NCBI RefSeq assembly: GCF_014764405.1
Contig: NZ_CP061725.1
Coordinates: 2,480,001 to 2,544,000 of the forward strand
From: Micromonospora craniellae
GTDB lineage: Bacteria > Actinomycetota > Actinomycetes > Mycobacteriales > Micromonosporaceae
DNA length: 64,000 nt
Direction of reading: 5' to 3'
Each line of letters starts with the position of its first letter. The stretch's first letter is position 1. Shown piece after piece: positions 1 to 9,160 of this stretch. A model generated the notes under the pieces. It worked only from the letters and a program-made list of their open reading frames with translations, was not told where the DNA came from and made no database searches. Made by a program: the position numbers and the translations under genes.

Positions 1-440
1 CCTCAGCGGTCGGCTCGGCGTCCGGCAACGGCACCTCAGCGGTCGGCTCGGACCCGACCGTCGGGATCCACCCGGTCGGGTCCGCCGTCACCGTCGGCAC
101 CCACGCGGTCGGCTCGGCTTCCACCAACGGAACCGGCGCGGTCGGCTCTGCCCCAGGCACCGGGACGCGCACTGTCGGCTCCGCCTCGCCCGTCGGCACC
201 TCGACTGTCGGCTCGGCCTCCACCGTCGGGATCCACGCCGTTGTCCCCGGCTCGACTGAGGAAAGCGGCGCGGTCGGTTCGGCTCCAACCGTGGGCACCC
301 ACGTCGTGGGCTCCGTCTCCACCAGCGGAACGTGCGCAGTCGGCTCCGCCAACGGAACTCGCACGGTCGGCTCCGCCTCCGGCACCGGGACCCGTACCGT
401 CGGTTCCGCCTCGACCTGCGGGACACGCACGGTCGGTTCG
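1..440 (-). repeat. Degenerate EPT(A/V)xVP coding repeats
   Basis: On the minus strand, imperfect units of roughly 30-36 bases repeat many times inside the SseB-family gene. Each encodes an acidic-proline unit such as VEAEPTVRVP. Because the units are multiples of three, they keep the frame. Several other frames also stay open here, which creates spurious ORFs on both strands. Confidence 0.8.
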
Positions 441-1765
441 GTGCTCGGGAAGGTGGCGGACTCGTGCGGCCGGTGCTCGGGACGGGACGGGGCGGCGTCG
501 ACCGAGCTGAGGTCGCGGGCCTCGATGATGGTGCCCTCGATGACGATCGGGGTGAAGCCACGGCGGGGCGCGGGCGGGCCGGAGACCGGTTCCGCGGCCG
601 ACAGCTCCTCCGTGGGCTCCGCCGGCCCGCGAGGGGGCAACGCCTCGGTGGGGTCGCTGCTGCCGGCGAGACCACCCGGTTCGGGGCGGGTGCCCGACTC
701 GGCACCGGTGAAGTCGAAGGCGCGGGTCTTTCCTTCGGCGGACGGATCACCGGCCGCTCCCCGTCGGGGGAACGGCTGCCCGCCCCGGGAAGCCAGCCGG
801 GACGGAGGTGTCGCCCGGTCGGCCAGCCGGTCGGCGCGCTGGCCGGTACGGGAGTTCGACGGCTCGAAGAAGGACCTGCGGGGCGTCTGGCCGCTGCCGG
901 TGTCGGGCCGGCCGTTGGACGGCGGGCCGGCCCGTTCGGGAGCACTCGGCCAGGCGGGACCGCCGGTCACAGACTCCTCGCCGGGTGCCGGTGTCGGTCG
1001 ACGCGGTGACGGACCGCCCGGCCCCTCCACCCGACCGCCGCCGACGGCACTGAGCCTGCTCCCGAGAGTCTCCTGGCTCGCACCGCGTTCCGGGGCGGCC
1101 GGGGTACCCCAACCCGGGTCCGGTAGGCCCGACGATCCGCCGCCGGGCTGCTGATGATGTGGCCCGGCCACCGTGCCGGGCGCCGCCACCGGGGACTCGG
1201 GCAGTTGGAAGGCCGCCGGGGCCACCGGTTGCGGCGAGGCCGAAGGCCCCGGGCCGCCGCCGGGCGACCGTGGGGGGCTCGCCGGAGCGGGCGGGGTGCT
1301 CTGCGCCCGGGCGTCACGCGAACGGTTGAGCGCCTCCACCCGTTCCAACCGGGCCCGCGCACCGACCGTGCGTCCGGGCAGCCGCACGTCGCCACGGGAC
1401 AGCTGGGAGACGTACCAGGCGGGCAGGTAGCCCTCGATCGGCAGACCGGGATTGACGGCCAGCCACCACTCGTGGTTGGGCCAGCCGGCGGCCAACTCCG
1501 CGTACCCGGAGCGCCGGCTGGGCCCGGCGTGGTCACCGAGACAGGACCGCATCGCCTCGGCCGAGGTGAACGCCAACACGTGGGTGCGGCCACCGGTCGT
1601 CCAGGTGCCCCAACCGGCTGGCACCTGACCCGGAACGGGCTGCGCGGAGATCGGCAACAGCAGCTCGACCCGGGACAGGACGCGGAAGTACGACTGCTGG
1701 TCGTGGCCGCGCAGCGCGTCCCGCATCGCCGCCTCGGCCTCGGTGGCCGGCACCCAGTCGGTCAC
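1..1765 (-). CDS. SseB-family protein with long EPT repeat tail (C-terminus off the window)
   Basis: This minus-strand frame is open from a GTG at 1765-1763 to the left edge, at least 588 codons, and contains no stop. GGAGGAGG precedes the GTG at good spacing. The first ~160 residues resemble the SseB N-terminal domain common beside actinobacterial type VII secretion genes (segments such as GWPNHEWWLAVNPG and GYLPAWYVSQLS). The remainder is proline-rich and low in complexity. From about position 430 down to 1 it is built of irregular units ending in AEPTV-x-VP or EPTA-x-VP. The tail is probably an extended, unstructured, negatively charged linker. The gene diverges from the mycosin gene, which suggests a role in or near the secretion system. 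The exact function is unknown. Confidence 0.75.
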   Translation of the reverse strand, partial: MTDWVPATEAEAAMRDALRGHDQQSYFRVLSRVELLLPISAQPVPGQVPAGWGTWTTGGRTHVLAFTSAEAMRSCLGDHAGPSRRSGYAELAAGWPNHEWWLAVNPGLPIEGYLPAWYVSQLSRGDVRLPGRTVGARARLERVEALNRSRDARAQSTPPAPASPPRSPGGGPGPSASPQPVAPAAFQLPESPVAAPGTVAGPHHQQPGGGSSGLPDPGWGTPAAPERGASQETLGSRLSAVGGGRVEGPGGPSPRRPTPAPGEESVTGGPAWPSAPERAGPPSNGRPDTGSGQTPRRSFFEPSNSRTGQRADRLADRATPPSRLASRGGQPFPRRGAAGDPSAEGKTRAFDFTGAESGTRPEPGGLAGSSDPTEALPPRGPAEPTEELSAAEPVSGPPAPRRGFTPIVIEGTIIEARDLSSVDAAPSRPEHRPHESATFPSTEPTVRVPQVEAEPTVRVPVPEAEPTVRVPLAEPTAHVPLVETEPTTWVPTVGAEPTAPLSSVEPGTTAWIPTVEAEPTVEVPTGEAEPTVRVPVPGAEPTAPVPLVEAEPTAWVPTVTADPTGWIPTVGSEPTAEVPLPDAEPTAE

Positions 1766-1916
1766 GGCCACCCCTCCTCCCGGGCAATGCCATAGGTATC
1801 GCTTACAACCTACAAGGTGTCCACAAGATCACAATGCCAGGCCGTCGCCGGTCCGCCCGGTTCGTCGAGGGGCGCTAACATCCCGTTCCGGTGTCGACAC
1901 GATACGGAGGCGGTCG

Positions 1917-3149
1917 ATGTCCCGGTACGTCCCGCGCCCACTCCTCGCGGGTGTGGCCGCCGCCCTGCTGGCCGGGCCGATGACAGCGGCACCCGCCTCG
2001 GCCACGCGACCTGCGACGGCCGGGTTCCCGGAGCTTCCGGCCGCACCGGGCTGTGCCGCGCCGCCGGCACCGGCCCGGCCGGTGGCCACCGTGCCCTGGC
2101 CGCAGGAGCGGTACGCTCCGACGCGGCTGTCGCCGCTGGCGAACGGGTCCGGGGTGATCGTCGCGGTGGTCGACTCGGGCGTGGATCGCCGTCATCCGCA
2201 GCTCGCCGGTCGGGTGCTCGACGGCATCGATCTGCTCGACCCCGGCGGTGACGGCACCCGGGACTGCGTCGGCCACGGCACCGGCGTGGCCAGCATCATC
2301 GCCGCGGCCCCGCACGGGGACGTCGCCTTCCAGGGCCTGGCTCCGAACGCCCGGATCCTGCCGGTGCGGGTGAGCGAACAGCAGGTCGTGGACGGCCGGG
2401 GATCGGGGCGTACGGTCGCTCCAGAGGAGTTCGCCACGGCGATCCGCTGGGCGGTCGACAACGGCGCCGACGTAATCAACCTGTCCGTGACGCTGTACGC
2501 CGACCGGCCGCAGGTGCGGGCGGCCATCGCCTACGCGGTCACCCGGGACGTGGTCGTGGTGGCCGCCGCCGGCAACCTGCACGGCGAGGGCGATCCGCGC
2601 CCCTACCCCGCCGGGTACGAGCCGGTGATCGGGGTCGGCGCGATCGGCGCCGACGGGGCACGGGCCGGGTTCTCCCAGATCGGCCCCTACGTCGACCTGG
2701 TCGCGCCCGGCGCCGACGTGCTGATCGCCGCACCCGGGCGCGGCCACCAACGGGCCGAGGGGACCAGCTATGCCGCGCCCTTCGTGGCCGCGACCGCCGC
2801 GCTGGTGCGCCAGTACCGCCCGGATCTGACCGCCGCCGAGGTGGCCCGGCGGATCCTCGCGACCGCCGACCCGGCTCCCGGCGACGGCTACGGCGCGGGA
2901 GTGCTCAATCCGTACCGGGCGGTCACCGAGGCGGGCGTCACGACGCCACGCGCTCGACCGGCGGTCGGGTTGGACGCGGAACGGACGGACCCGGCACGGG
3001 TGGCGCAGCAGACCCGCCGGGACGCCGTGCGCGAACGCGCGCTCCTGTTCGCCGCCGCCGGGCTGCTGGCGGTGACCGTCGTCGTGCTGGCCGCCGTCGT
3101 GGTTCCGCAGGGCGTCCGGCGGCGGTGGCGCTCCGCCGACCCCCGCTGA
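1917..3149 (+). CDS. mycP: Mycosin-type S8 serine protease of the type VII secretion system
   Basis: This 410-residue subtilisin-family protease begins with a signal peptide (residues ~1-28, ending ASA). The catalytic triad is visible: Asp86 in VVDSGVD, His120 in GHGTG and Ser284 in GTSYAAP, with oxyanion Asn220. A C-terminal membrane helix (~376-396) is followed by the basic tail RRRWR. This is the layout of mycosins, which are membrane-anchored on the outer face and needed for ESX secretion. The ATG at 1917 was chosen because the signal peptide starts there; the longer in-frame ORF from 1743 overlaps the divergent gene. Neighbouring WXG100 and eccE genes support the assignment. Confidence 0.9.
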   Translation: MSRYVPRPLLAGVAAALLAGPMTAAPASATRPATAGFPELPAAPGCAAPPAPARPVATVPWPQERYAPTRLSPLANGSGVIVAVVDSGVDRRHPQLAGRVLDGIDLLDPGGDGTRDCVGHGTGVASIIAAAPHGDVAFQGLAPNARILPVRVSEQQVVDGRGSGRTVAPEEFATAIRWAVDNGADVINLSVTLYADRPQVRAAIAYAVTRDVVVVAAAGNLHGEGDPRPYPAGYEPVIGVGAIGADGARAGFSQIGPYVDLVAPGADVLIAAPGRGHQRAEGTSYAAPFVAATAALVRQYRPDLTAAEVARRILATADPAPGDGYGAGVLNPYRAVTEAGVTTPRARPAVGLDAERTDPARVAQQTRRDAVRERALLFAAAGLLAVTVVVLAAVVVPQGVRRRWRSADPR

Positions 3150-3165
3150 ACCGACGGCACAGGTG

Positions 3166-3211
3166 ACGGTTGACGCCGACCGCCACGGTCGGGGCGGCCG
3201 GCGTCAACCGT
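3166..3211. terminator. Bidirectional hairpin between mycP and the WXG100 gene
   Basis: ACGGTTGACGCCG (3166-3178) pairs perfectly with CGGCGTCAACCGT (3199-3211). It lies between convergent genes and nearly touches the stop codon of the WXG100 gene. Confidence 0.6.
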
Positions 3212-3214
3212 GCG

Positions 3215-3508
3215 TCACTGGAACAGACCGGCGTTACGCTTCTCGGTGTCGAGATAGTCGGTCGCGGACTCGTCCACCGCCACCTTGATGTCGCGCAGCA
3301 TCGCCTGGAGGTCCTGCGAGGCGTTGCGCCACCGGGCCTGACGCTGCTCGTACGCCTGCTGCGCCTCGCCGGACCAGCTCGCCACCAGCGGAGCGGCGTC
3401 CTGCTCCAGCTGACCGAGCTGCGAGTCGAGCGTGTTCAAGGCCCGCTGGATGTCCGCGCTGGCCTGTTGCAGCGCGGCGAAATTGACGACCAGCACACCG
3501 TTCTCCAT
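3215..3508 (-). CDS. WXG100 (Esx) secreted protein
   Basis: This 97-residue, all-helical protein has the diagnostic WXG turn (Trp45-Ser46-Gly47 in ASWSGEA), matching the usual ~100-residue WXG100 length. It has no signal peptide. Family members form helical-hairpin heterodimers exported by type VII secretion. It is the second gene of a pair; the first ends 28 bases upstream and encodes another WXG100 protein, so the two are probably heterodimer partners. The flanking mycosin and EccE genes fit this. Confidence 0.9.
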   Translation of the reverse strand: MENGVLVVNFAALQQASADIQRALNTLDSQLGQLEQDAAPLVASWSGEAQQAYEQRQARWRNASQDLQAMLRDIKVAVDESATDYLDTEKRNAGLFQ

Positions 3509-3535
3509 CGGAAGTCTTCCCCCTGGGGTCGTGGC

Positions 3536-3859
3536 CTAGAGCGGCAGCTGGATGCCGCCGCGGTTGGTGGCGGACACTCGGCTGGCCGCCTCGGTGTCCG
3601 ACGCGTCGTACTTCGTGCCGGCGGTGCGGATCGCGCCCGCGGTCTCCCGGAGGGCCCGCTGCAGGTTCGCCTGATCCTGCGCCCACTGTTGCTTGACCTG
3701 CTCGAACGACCGGCCACCCGCCCCGCGCCAGGCCTGCTGGAGGATCGCCAGCTGGGCCATCAGTCCACTGAGCATCGACTGCAACGACTGGTCCGTCTGC
3801 TCGAACTTCGCCGCGGTCTGTTGCATCACCGCGGCCTCTGCCTGGGTCTGGGAGGACAC
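3536..3859 (-). CDS. WXG100 (Esx) secreted protein, partner
   Basis: This 107-residue helical protein has the WXG-type turn at Trp44-Arg45-Gly46 (QAWRGAG), 41-46 residues from the start as in the family. I placed the start at GTG 3859-3857 because a GAGGTGA ribosome site lies six bases upstream; an ATG at 3913 would add 18 residues without a ribosome site. It forms a two-gene unit with the downstream Esx gene and diverges from eccE. Confidence 0.85.
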   Translation of the reverse strand: MSSQTQAEAAVMQQTAAKFEQTDQSLQSMLSGLMAQLAILQQAWRGAGGRSFEQVKQQWAQDQANLQRALRETAGAIRTAGTKYDASDTEAASRVSATNRGGIQLPL

Positions 3860-4057
3860 CCCGACGTCACCTCGTCTCTCGATCGTGGCTGGCCCTACGG
3901 TGGACGCCACCACCCGCGTCGCTGGAGGGTGTGCGCGAAGCGGGACGGGCCAACGAGAACTCGTCGCTGACAGTAGCGATACCGTCGCGTTTCTGCTACC
4001 CCGGCTTGCTCCCCTGTGGACAACGCGGCAGCAGGCGGGCCCCTACGATGGACGTCG

Positions 4058-5932
4058 ATGACGTCGCGGGGTGTGATCACCGAAGAGGCCACGGTGCCGA
4101 CCACCGGCACCCTCCTACGCCGCCCCGCCGACGCCTCCGGCCCCGACCGCCGGGTCGACGGCCGGCACGGACCACAGTGGAGGCGGAACCTTCGGCACGC
4201 GTACCGGCCGGCGGTCGGTCAGATCGTCACCACGCAGGTGGCGGCGGCGGTGCTCGTCGCCGCGCCGGGCCGGGACGCCCTGCCGACGGCGGCCGCGGTC
4301 CTGACGGCCGGTGCCCTGCTGGTCGGCGCCTGGGGGCGGGTACGTCGACGGTGGCTACACGAATGGCTGCGGATCGGGGCGGGCTATCTGGCCCGCCGGC
4401 GCCGGGTGAACCGCCCGACGGCCCTGCTCGACCTGGTGGCCCCGGAGTCCGTCGTCCGGCCCGCCGAGCTGGCCGGGTCCGCGGCCGCCGCCCTGGACGA
4501 CCCGGACGGCCTGGTGGCTCTGCTCGACATCGGCGATCCCGCCGACCTGCTCGGTGCCGGCGCCCGGTCGTTGCCGCTGCCCACCGCGCTGCTGCCGGCC
4601 CGGACCGCCGAGGCACCGCCGGTACGTGTGCAACTGCTGCTCACCGTGACGGCGGCACCGGCGGTCGCGGCAGGTGGCGGGCCGGTGGCCACCTCGTACC
4701 GGCAGCTCACCGACGGGCGACTGGCCGGTGGGGAGCGCGCGGTGCTGGCCGTACGGGTGACACGGGTGGCGGGCTGGCCCGAGGAGGTGCTCCGGCGGGC
4801 GCTCGCCGGCACCGTACGCCGGATCATGCGGCGGCTGCGACCACTGCCCGTGCGTCCGCTCGGCACGCAGGCGACGCTGCGGGTGCTCGCCGAACTCGCG
4901 CACCACGACGGCCGCCCGCCCCGGGAGACCTGGCAGGGCGTCCGGTGCGGCGGGCTGTTGCAGAGCACCTTCGGGCTGCGGCGCTGGCCCACCGAGCCGC
5001 TGCACCGGTTGGTGCCCCGGCTGGCCAACCTGCCGGTGACAGCCACCACGGTGTCGCTGCACGCCGACACCGAGGCACCGGACCGGACCGAGCTGACCGT
5101 ACGCCTGAGCGCGGCGACCCCGGCCGAGCTGGCCGCCGCCGGCCGGACGCTGAAGCAGGTCGTGGCGACCGCCGGTGGCGTGCTCGTCCGGCACGACGGC
5201 GCCCACCTGCACGGCTTCGCCGGCACGCTTCCGCTGGCGCGACCGGCTCGGCCGGTGACGCGTCGCCGAGCCCCGTCGACGCCCGGTTCGGACGACACGG
5301 AGTCGACGCTGCCGTACGGCTCGGCCGGATTGATGCTGGGCACCAACCGGCACGGCGAACCCGTCACCGTCCGACTGTTCCGGCCGGAGAGCACCCGGGT
5401 GATGCTCGTCGGCGGGGTGCCCACCGCCCAGTTGGTCGCCGTACGGGCGATGGCGCTCGGTGCCCGGGTGGTGGTACAGACGACCCGGCCACACGCCTGG
5501 GAGCCCTTCGTGCGTGGTGTCGGCGTACCCGGCCGGGCGATCCCGCTGGTGCCGCCGGACCGTCCGGCGGAAAGTCCGCCCGCCACCCCGCTGGCCCCGG
5601 TGCTCGTGGTGCGGGACGCGCCCCCACCGCCTCCGGGCCCTCGTCCGGGTGCCGCCTGGCAGACCACCCTGCAGGTACGCGACGAGCTGACCCCGGCCGA
5701 CGCGGACGCACTGGCCCGCGCCGACCTGGCAGTGCTGTCGCCGCTGAGCCGGGCCGAATCGGCGGTCGCGGGCGGCGCGCTGGGTCTCGGTGCCGCCGCG
5801 CCATGGTTGGCGCGGATCCGGCCCGACATGGTGGCGGTGGTCAACCGGCGAGCCCTGCGCTGGGCGCTGCTGGCCGTCACGCCGATCGAGGCGCAGCTCA
5901 TCGAGGCGCCCGTCCGGACCCGTCAGAGTTGA
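4058..5932 (+). CDS. eccE: Type VII secretion protein EccE
   Basis: A protein of about 624 residues with a basic N-terminus, two hydrophobic helices (~53-70 and 75-92) and a long soluble C-terminal part. This layout matches EccE, a peripheral membrane-core component of ESX secretion machines. The assignment also rests on the adjacent mycosin and WXG100 genes. ATG 4058 lies nine bases after a TACGAT -10-like box (4044-4049), which would make the mRNA nearly leaderless. An in-frame ATG at 4016 is the alternative. EccB, EccC and EccD are not in this window. Confidence 0.7.
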   Translation: MTSRGVITEEATVPTTGTLLRRPADASGPDRRVDGRHGPQWRRNLRHAYRPAVGQIVTTQVAAAVLVAAPGRDALPTAAAVLTAGALLVGAWGRVRRRWLHEWLRIGAGYLARRRRVNRPTALLDLVAPESVVRPAELAGSAAAALDDPDGLVALLDIGDPADLLGAGARSLPLPTALLPARTAEAPPVRVQLLLTVTAAPAVAAGGGPVATSYRQLTDGRLAGGERAVLAVRVTRVAGWPEEVLRRALAGTVRRIMRRLRPLPVRPLGTQATLRVLAELAHHDGRPPRETWQGVRCGGLLQSTFGLRRWPTEPLHRLVPRLANLPVTATTVSLHADTEAPDRTELTVRLSAATPAELAAAGRTLKQVVATAGGVLVRHDGAHLHGFAGTLPLARPARPVTRRRAPSTPGSDDTESTLPYGSAGLMLGTNRHGEPVTVRLFRPESTRVMLVGGVPTAQLVAVRAMALGARVVVQTTRPHAWEPFVRGVGVPGRAIPLVPPDRPAESPPATPLAPVLVVRDAPPPPPGPRPGAAWQTTLQVRDELTPADADALARADLAVLSPLSRAESAVAGGALGLGAAAPWLARIRPDMVAVVNRRALRWALLAVTPIEAQLIEAPVRTRQS

Positions 5933-5977
5933 TCTCGTGGGTTTCGCCGGTTCGCCCACCATGGCAGCATGCCCGCC

Positions 5978-6364
5978 ATGAGTTTTCTGAAAGGTCTACT
6001 GATCCGGGTCGGCGCCACGGCGGTGGCCTTCTGGTTGGCCACGGTGATCATCCCCGGCATCTCCCTGAACACCGAGTCGATCGGTGAGACGGTACTGACG
6101 CTGGTCCTCGTCGCGGTGATCTTCGGCGTGGTGAACGGGGTGCTCCAGCCGATCATCAAGACCGTCGGGTGCGGCTTCTACCTGCTCACCCTCGGCCTGA
6201 TCGCACTGGTGGTCAACGGTCTGCTGTTCCTGCTCACCGGCTGGATCGCCGACCAGGTGGGGCTGCCCTTCGACGTGGACGGCTTCTGGCCCGCCGCGGT
6301 GCTGGGTGCGCTCTTCGTCGGCATCGTCACCTGGCTCCTCGGCGCCATCCTCGACCGCGACTGA
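5978..6364 (+). CDS. Phage-holin-family (YvlD-like) membrane protein
   Basis: This 128-residue protein is almost entirely hydrophobic, with four predicted membrane helices (near residues 8-28, 40-60, 66-88 and 105-122). The VNGVLQPIIK and LGLIALVVNG segments resemble the phage-holin family 4 / YvlD group, small membrane proteins found widely in actinobacteria with no firm function. The start at 5978 skips a MPA-extended alternative at 5969. Confidence 0.75.
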   Translation: MSFLKGLLIRVGATAVAFWLATVIIPGISLNTESIGETVLTLVLVAVIFGVVNGVLQPIIKTVGCGFYLLTLGLIALVVNGLLFLLTGWIADQVGLPFDVDGFWPAAVLGALFVGIVTWLLGAILDRD

Positions 6365-6489
6365 CTCCCGAACGGGCGGCTCGACCTCGTCGACCGCCCG
6401 ACCGGCCGTCCACCGGGCGGTCACCGTCGACACCGATGGCGACCGCCCGGCTCACGAAGGGTGAACGGTCGGGTCCTAGGATCCCGAGG

Positions 6490-6987
6490 ATGTTCACCCG
6501 GACCCGTCACGACAGCTACACGATCAGCACCTCGCCCGATCTGCTCGACCTGGATCTGGTGCACACCTGGCTCTCCACCGACGCGTACTGGGCGCTCGGG
6601 CGGGACCGCGCGACGGTGGGCGCGGCGTTCGCCGGCTCGCTCGGGTTCGGCGTATACCGCCCGGCGGACGGCCGACAGGTCGCCGTCGCCCGGGTGATCA
6701 CGGATCGGGCCACCTTCGGCTATCTCTGCGACGTCTACGTGGACCGGGCCGAGCGCGGACACGGGTTGGGCACCTGGCTGGCCGGCGCCGTCCGCGACCA
6801 TCTCGCCGAGATCGGCGTACGCCGGATCCTGCTCGCCACCAACGACGCGCACGGGGTGTACGCCAAACTCGGCTTCACCGGGGTACGCGCCGACCGGTGG
6901 ATGGAGTTCGACCGCCGTGAGTCGACCGTGACGCCGCTCACCGGCAAGGATCCACAGGGCGATCCGCCCCTTACGGTGAACACGTGA
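6490..6987 (+). CDS. GNAT-family N-acetyltransferase
   Basis: This 165-residue single-domain acetyltransferase should bind acetyl-CoA through the pyrophosphate loop in DRAERGHGLGTWL (the R/Q-x-x-G-x-G/A pattern). It also has the terminal GNAT motif around the YAKLGF segment (Y-x-K-x-G-F). The N-terminal HTWLSTDAYWALGR segment is typical of a GNAT subgroup common in soil bacteria. The substrate cannot be told. Its last four bases overlap the start of rarD (GTGA), so the two are translationally coupled. Confidence 0.85.
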   Translation: MFTRTRHDSYTISTSPDLLDLDLVHTWLSTDAYWALGRDRATVGAAFAGSLGFGVYRPADGRQVAVARVITDRATFGYLCDVYVDRAERGHGLGTWLAGAVRDHLAEIGVRRILLATNDAHGVYAKLGFTGVRADRWMEFDRRESTVTPLTGKDPQGDPPLTVNT

Positions 6988-7919
6988 CACCGCTCCGCCT
7001 CGGATACCTCTACGGCCTCGTCGCGTACCTGCTGTGGGGGTTCTTCCCGCTGTACTTCAAGCTGCTGCGCCCGACCGGACCGCTGGAGATCCTGGCCCAC
7101 CGCGTGGTCTGGTCGGTGGCGTTCGTCGCGTTGCTGCTCGCCGTGATGCGCAACATCGGTTTCCTGCGCTTCCTGCTGCGTCGGCCACGCGCCCTGGCCG
7201 GGGTCGGTGCCGCCGCCACCCTGATCGCGATCAACTGGTTCACCTACATCTACGGTGTGAACTCCGACCGGGTGGTGGAGACCGCCCTCGGGTACTTCAT
7301 CAATCCGCTGGTGGTGGTGTTGCTCGGCGTCCTGGTGCTGCGGGAGCAGCTGCGCCGGGCGCAGTGGGCCGCGCTCGGCGTCGGCGCGCTGGCGGTGGCC
7401 GTACTCACCGTCGACTACGGCCGGCTGCCGTACCTCGCGTTGACGCTGGCCTTCACGTTCGGCGGGTACAGCCTGGTGAAGAAGCGGCTGGGGCTGCCTG
7501 CGGCGGAGGGCCTCTTCGTCGAGTCCGCCGTGCTGGCCGTGCCGGCGCTGGTGTTCCTCGGCTGGCTCGCGGCCAGCGGCGACGCCGCCTTCGGCCGGGT
7601 CTCGGCCGGGCACACGGTGCTGTTGGTGCTGGCCGGCGCGTTGACCGCCATCCCGCTGCTGCTCTTCGCGGGCGCCGCGAACCGGCTGCCGCTGACCGCC
7701 CTCGGCATGCTCCAGTACGTGGCGCCGATCCTTCAACTGGCCTGCGGGGTGCTGATCTTCCATGAGCCGATGCCGCCGGCCCGCCTGGTCGGCTTCGCGC
7801 TGGTCTGGCTCGCGCTGATCGTCTTCACCGCCGACGCCGTCCGCCACGCCCGGCGCAACCGCCGCTCGCGCCGGGACAGCGAGGTCGGTGCTGCGGCAGC
7901 GGTGCCCGCCCCACGCTGA
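6984..7919 (+). CDS. rarD: EamA-family transporter RarD
   Basis: A 311-residue integral membrane protein with about ten helices and the RarD subfamily signatures near the N-terminus (YLLWGFFPLYFKLL, AHRVVWS) and in the middle (NWFTYIYGVNSDRVVETALGYFINP). RarD proteins are drug/metabolite-family transporters; the name comes from a chloramphenicol-sensitivity phenotype and the substrate is unsettled. The GTG start overlaps the acetyltransferase stop by four bases. Confidence 0.9.
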   Translation: MTPLRLGYLYGLVAYLLWGFFPLYFKLLRPTGPLEILAHRVVWSVAFVALLLAVMRNIGFLRFLLRRPRALAGVGAAATLIAINWFTYIYGVNSDRVVETALGYFINPLVVVLLGVLVLREQLRRAQWAALGVGALAVAVLTVDYGRLPYLALTLAFTFGGYSLVKKRLGLPAAEGLFVESAVLAVPALVFLGWLAASGDAAFGRVSAGHTVLLVLAGALTAIPLLLFAGAANRLPLTALGMLQYVAPILQLACGVLIFHEPMPPARLVGFALVWLALIVFTADAVRHARRNRRSRRDSEVGAAAAVPAPR

Positions 7920-7952
7920 CCGACCAGCGCCGCGCTGACCGACGTCACCGCC

Positions 7953-8648
7953 TCAGCGGACGTCGTAGGCCAGGACGGCCACACCGTCGGCGCGGATGAG
8001 TTCCAGCCGGATCAGCTCGGCGTTGGTGAACCGGGTCGCGCCCGTGATCCGCAGGTCGTCGCCAGGCGCCGCACGCCACGAGCCAATCTGCTCCTGGGCG
8101 CCGTCCGGACCGTACGCCACCAGCCGGAAGGCGTGCGCCTTGCGGTAGCCGGTGTGCTCGTCGTACCCGCAGTGCATGGTCACCTCGGTGCCCCAGTCGG
8201 TGTGCCGGAGTCCGATCTCGGCATGCACCGGCACCGTACCGCTCACCGGCTCCATCGCGACCAGGCGCACCTGTGCCAGTGACGGCGTGCCCGGTTGCTC
8301 GCCGGGCAGCATCGTCGCCACGCCGAAGCCGACCAGCAGGGCGAACGCCGCCGCCGCGAGACCGGTCACCGCGTACCGCAGCCGGTTGGCCTGCCGCTCC
8401 CGGCGCCGGCGGTCCCGCGCGGCATTGAGCAGCTCGGGCACCCGGGGGTTCTCCGGCGGCGGGAGGAACTGCTCCAGGCTCGCCGGATCCAGCCGACCGA
8501 GCAGGCCGGGCAGCACGGCGATCTCGGACACCGACTGCTGGCAGTCGTGGCAGCCGACGAGGTGGCGTTCGTACGCCGCCCGGTCGGCGGGCGAGAGGGC
8601 ACCCAGCACGTACGCGCCGTCGTCGAACGCGAAGTCGCAACGGCTCAT
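7953..8648 (-). CDS. Anti-sigma factor with zinc-finger and membrane helix
   Basis: The 231-residue product has an N-terminal zinc-binding anti-sigma domain (H-x3-C-x2-C in HLVGCHDC, residues ~29-36). A membrane helix follows at ~95-115 (VTGLAAAAFALLVGFGVATM), then an extracytoplasmic RskA-like C-terminal domain. It should hold the cognate ECF sigma factor at the membrane until a signal leads to cleavage. Its ATG overlaps the sigma-gene stop (ATGA). Confidence 0.88.
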   Translation of the reverse strand: MSRCDFAFDDGAYVLGALSPADRAAYERHLVGCHDCQQSVSEIAVLPGLLGRLDPASLEQFLPPPENPRVPELLNAARDRRRRERQANRLRYAVTGLAAAAFALLVGFGVATMLPGEQPGTPSLAQVRLVAMEPVSGTVPVHAEIGLRHTDWGTEVTMHCGYDEHTGYRKAHAFRLVAYGPDGAQEQIGSWRAAPGDDLRITGATRFTNAELIRLELIRADGVAVLAYDVR

Positions 8649-9160
8649 CCGGTCACCCCCATCTCGGCCAGCACCAACCGTAGTGAGCGCAGCGCATAGT
8701 GGGTACGGGACTTCACGGTGCCCGGCGGCACCCCGAGCCGGGAGGCCGCCTCGGACACCGAACGGCCCTGGTAGAAGCACTCGACGAGGACGTCCCGGTG
8801 GGACGGGCTGAGCCGGTTGAGCGCCTCCGCCACGGTCCACGCCTCCACGGCGCGTTCCGTCTCGTCGACGACCTCGCTGGGCTCGGGCAGCTCGTCGGTG
8901 TAGACCTCGCCGACCCGGGTCGACCGTCGCCGCCAGGCGTCGATGGCGAGGTTGCGCGCAGTGGTGAACAGCCAGGCGCGGACCGAACCGCGCCGGGGGT
9001 CCAGTGACTCCGGGTGCCGCCAGGCCCGCAGCAGCGTCTCCTGAACCAGGTCCTCGGCGCGCTGCCGGTCGCCGTTGACCAGCCGCAACGCGTGCGCGTA
9101 CAGCGCCTCGGCATGCTCGTCGTGCAGGGCGCGCAACAGGTGGGCGTCGTGGTCGCTGAT
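8645..9160 (-). CDS. ECF (sigma-70 family) RNA polymerase sigma factor
   Basis: Region 2 is visible as the core-binding helix (AEDLVQETLLRAWRH) and the -10 recognition part (RAWLFTTARNLAIDAWRRR). Region 4 has the helix-turn-helix SVSEAASRLGVPPGTVKSR, which reads the -35 element. The start is uncertain: no ATG or GTG lies in frame near the ribosome site AGGAGAGG (complement of 9164-9171), which sits three bases before an ATC at 9160-9158, while a TTG occurs at 9136. It forms an operon with the downstream anti-sigma gene through a four-base overlap. Confidence 0.85.
   Translation of the reverse strand: MSDHDAHLLRALHDEHAEALYAHALRLVNGDRQRAEDLVQETLLRAWRHPESLDPRRGSVRAWLFTTARNLAIDAWRRRSTRVGEVYTDELPEPSEVVDETERAVEAWTVAEALNRLSPSHRDVLVECFYQGRSVSEAASRLGVPPGTVKSRTHYALRSLRLVLAEMGVTG

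Noticed and set aside
291..1154. Long plus-strand ORFs over the left end
   Set aside because: They are mirror frames of the repeat-rich SseB-like gene; the minus frame from GTG 1765 has a ribosome site and a recognisable N-terminal domain.
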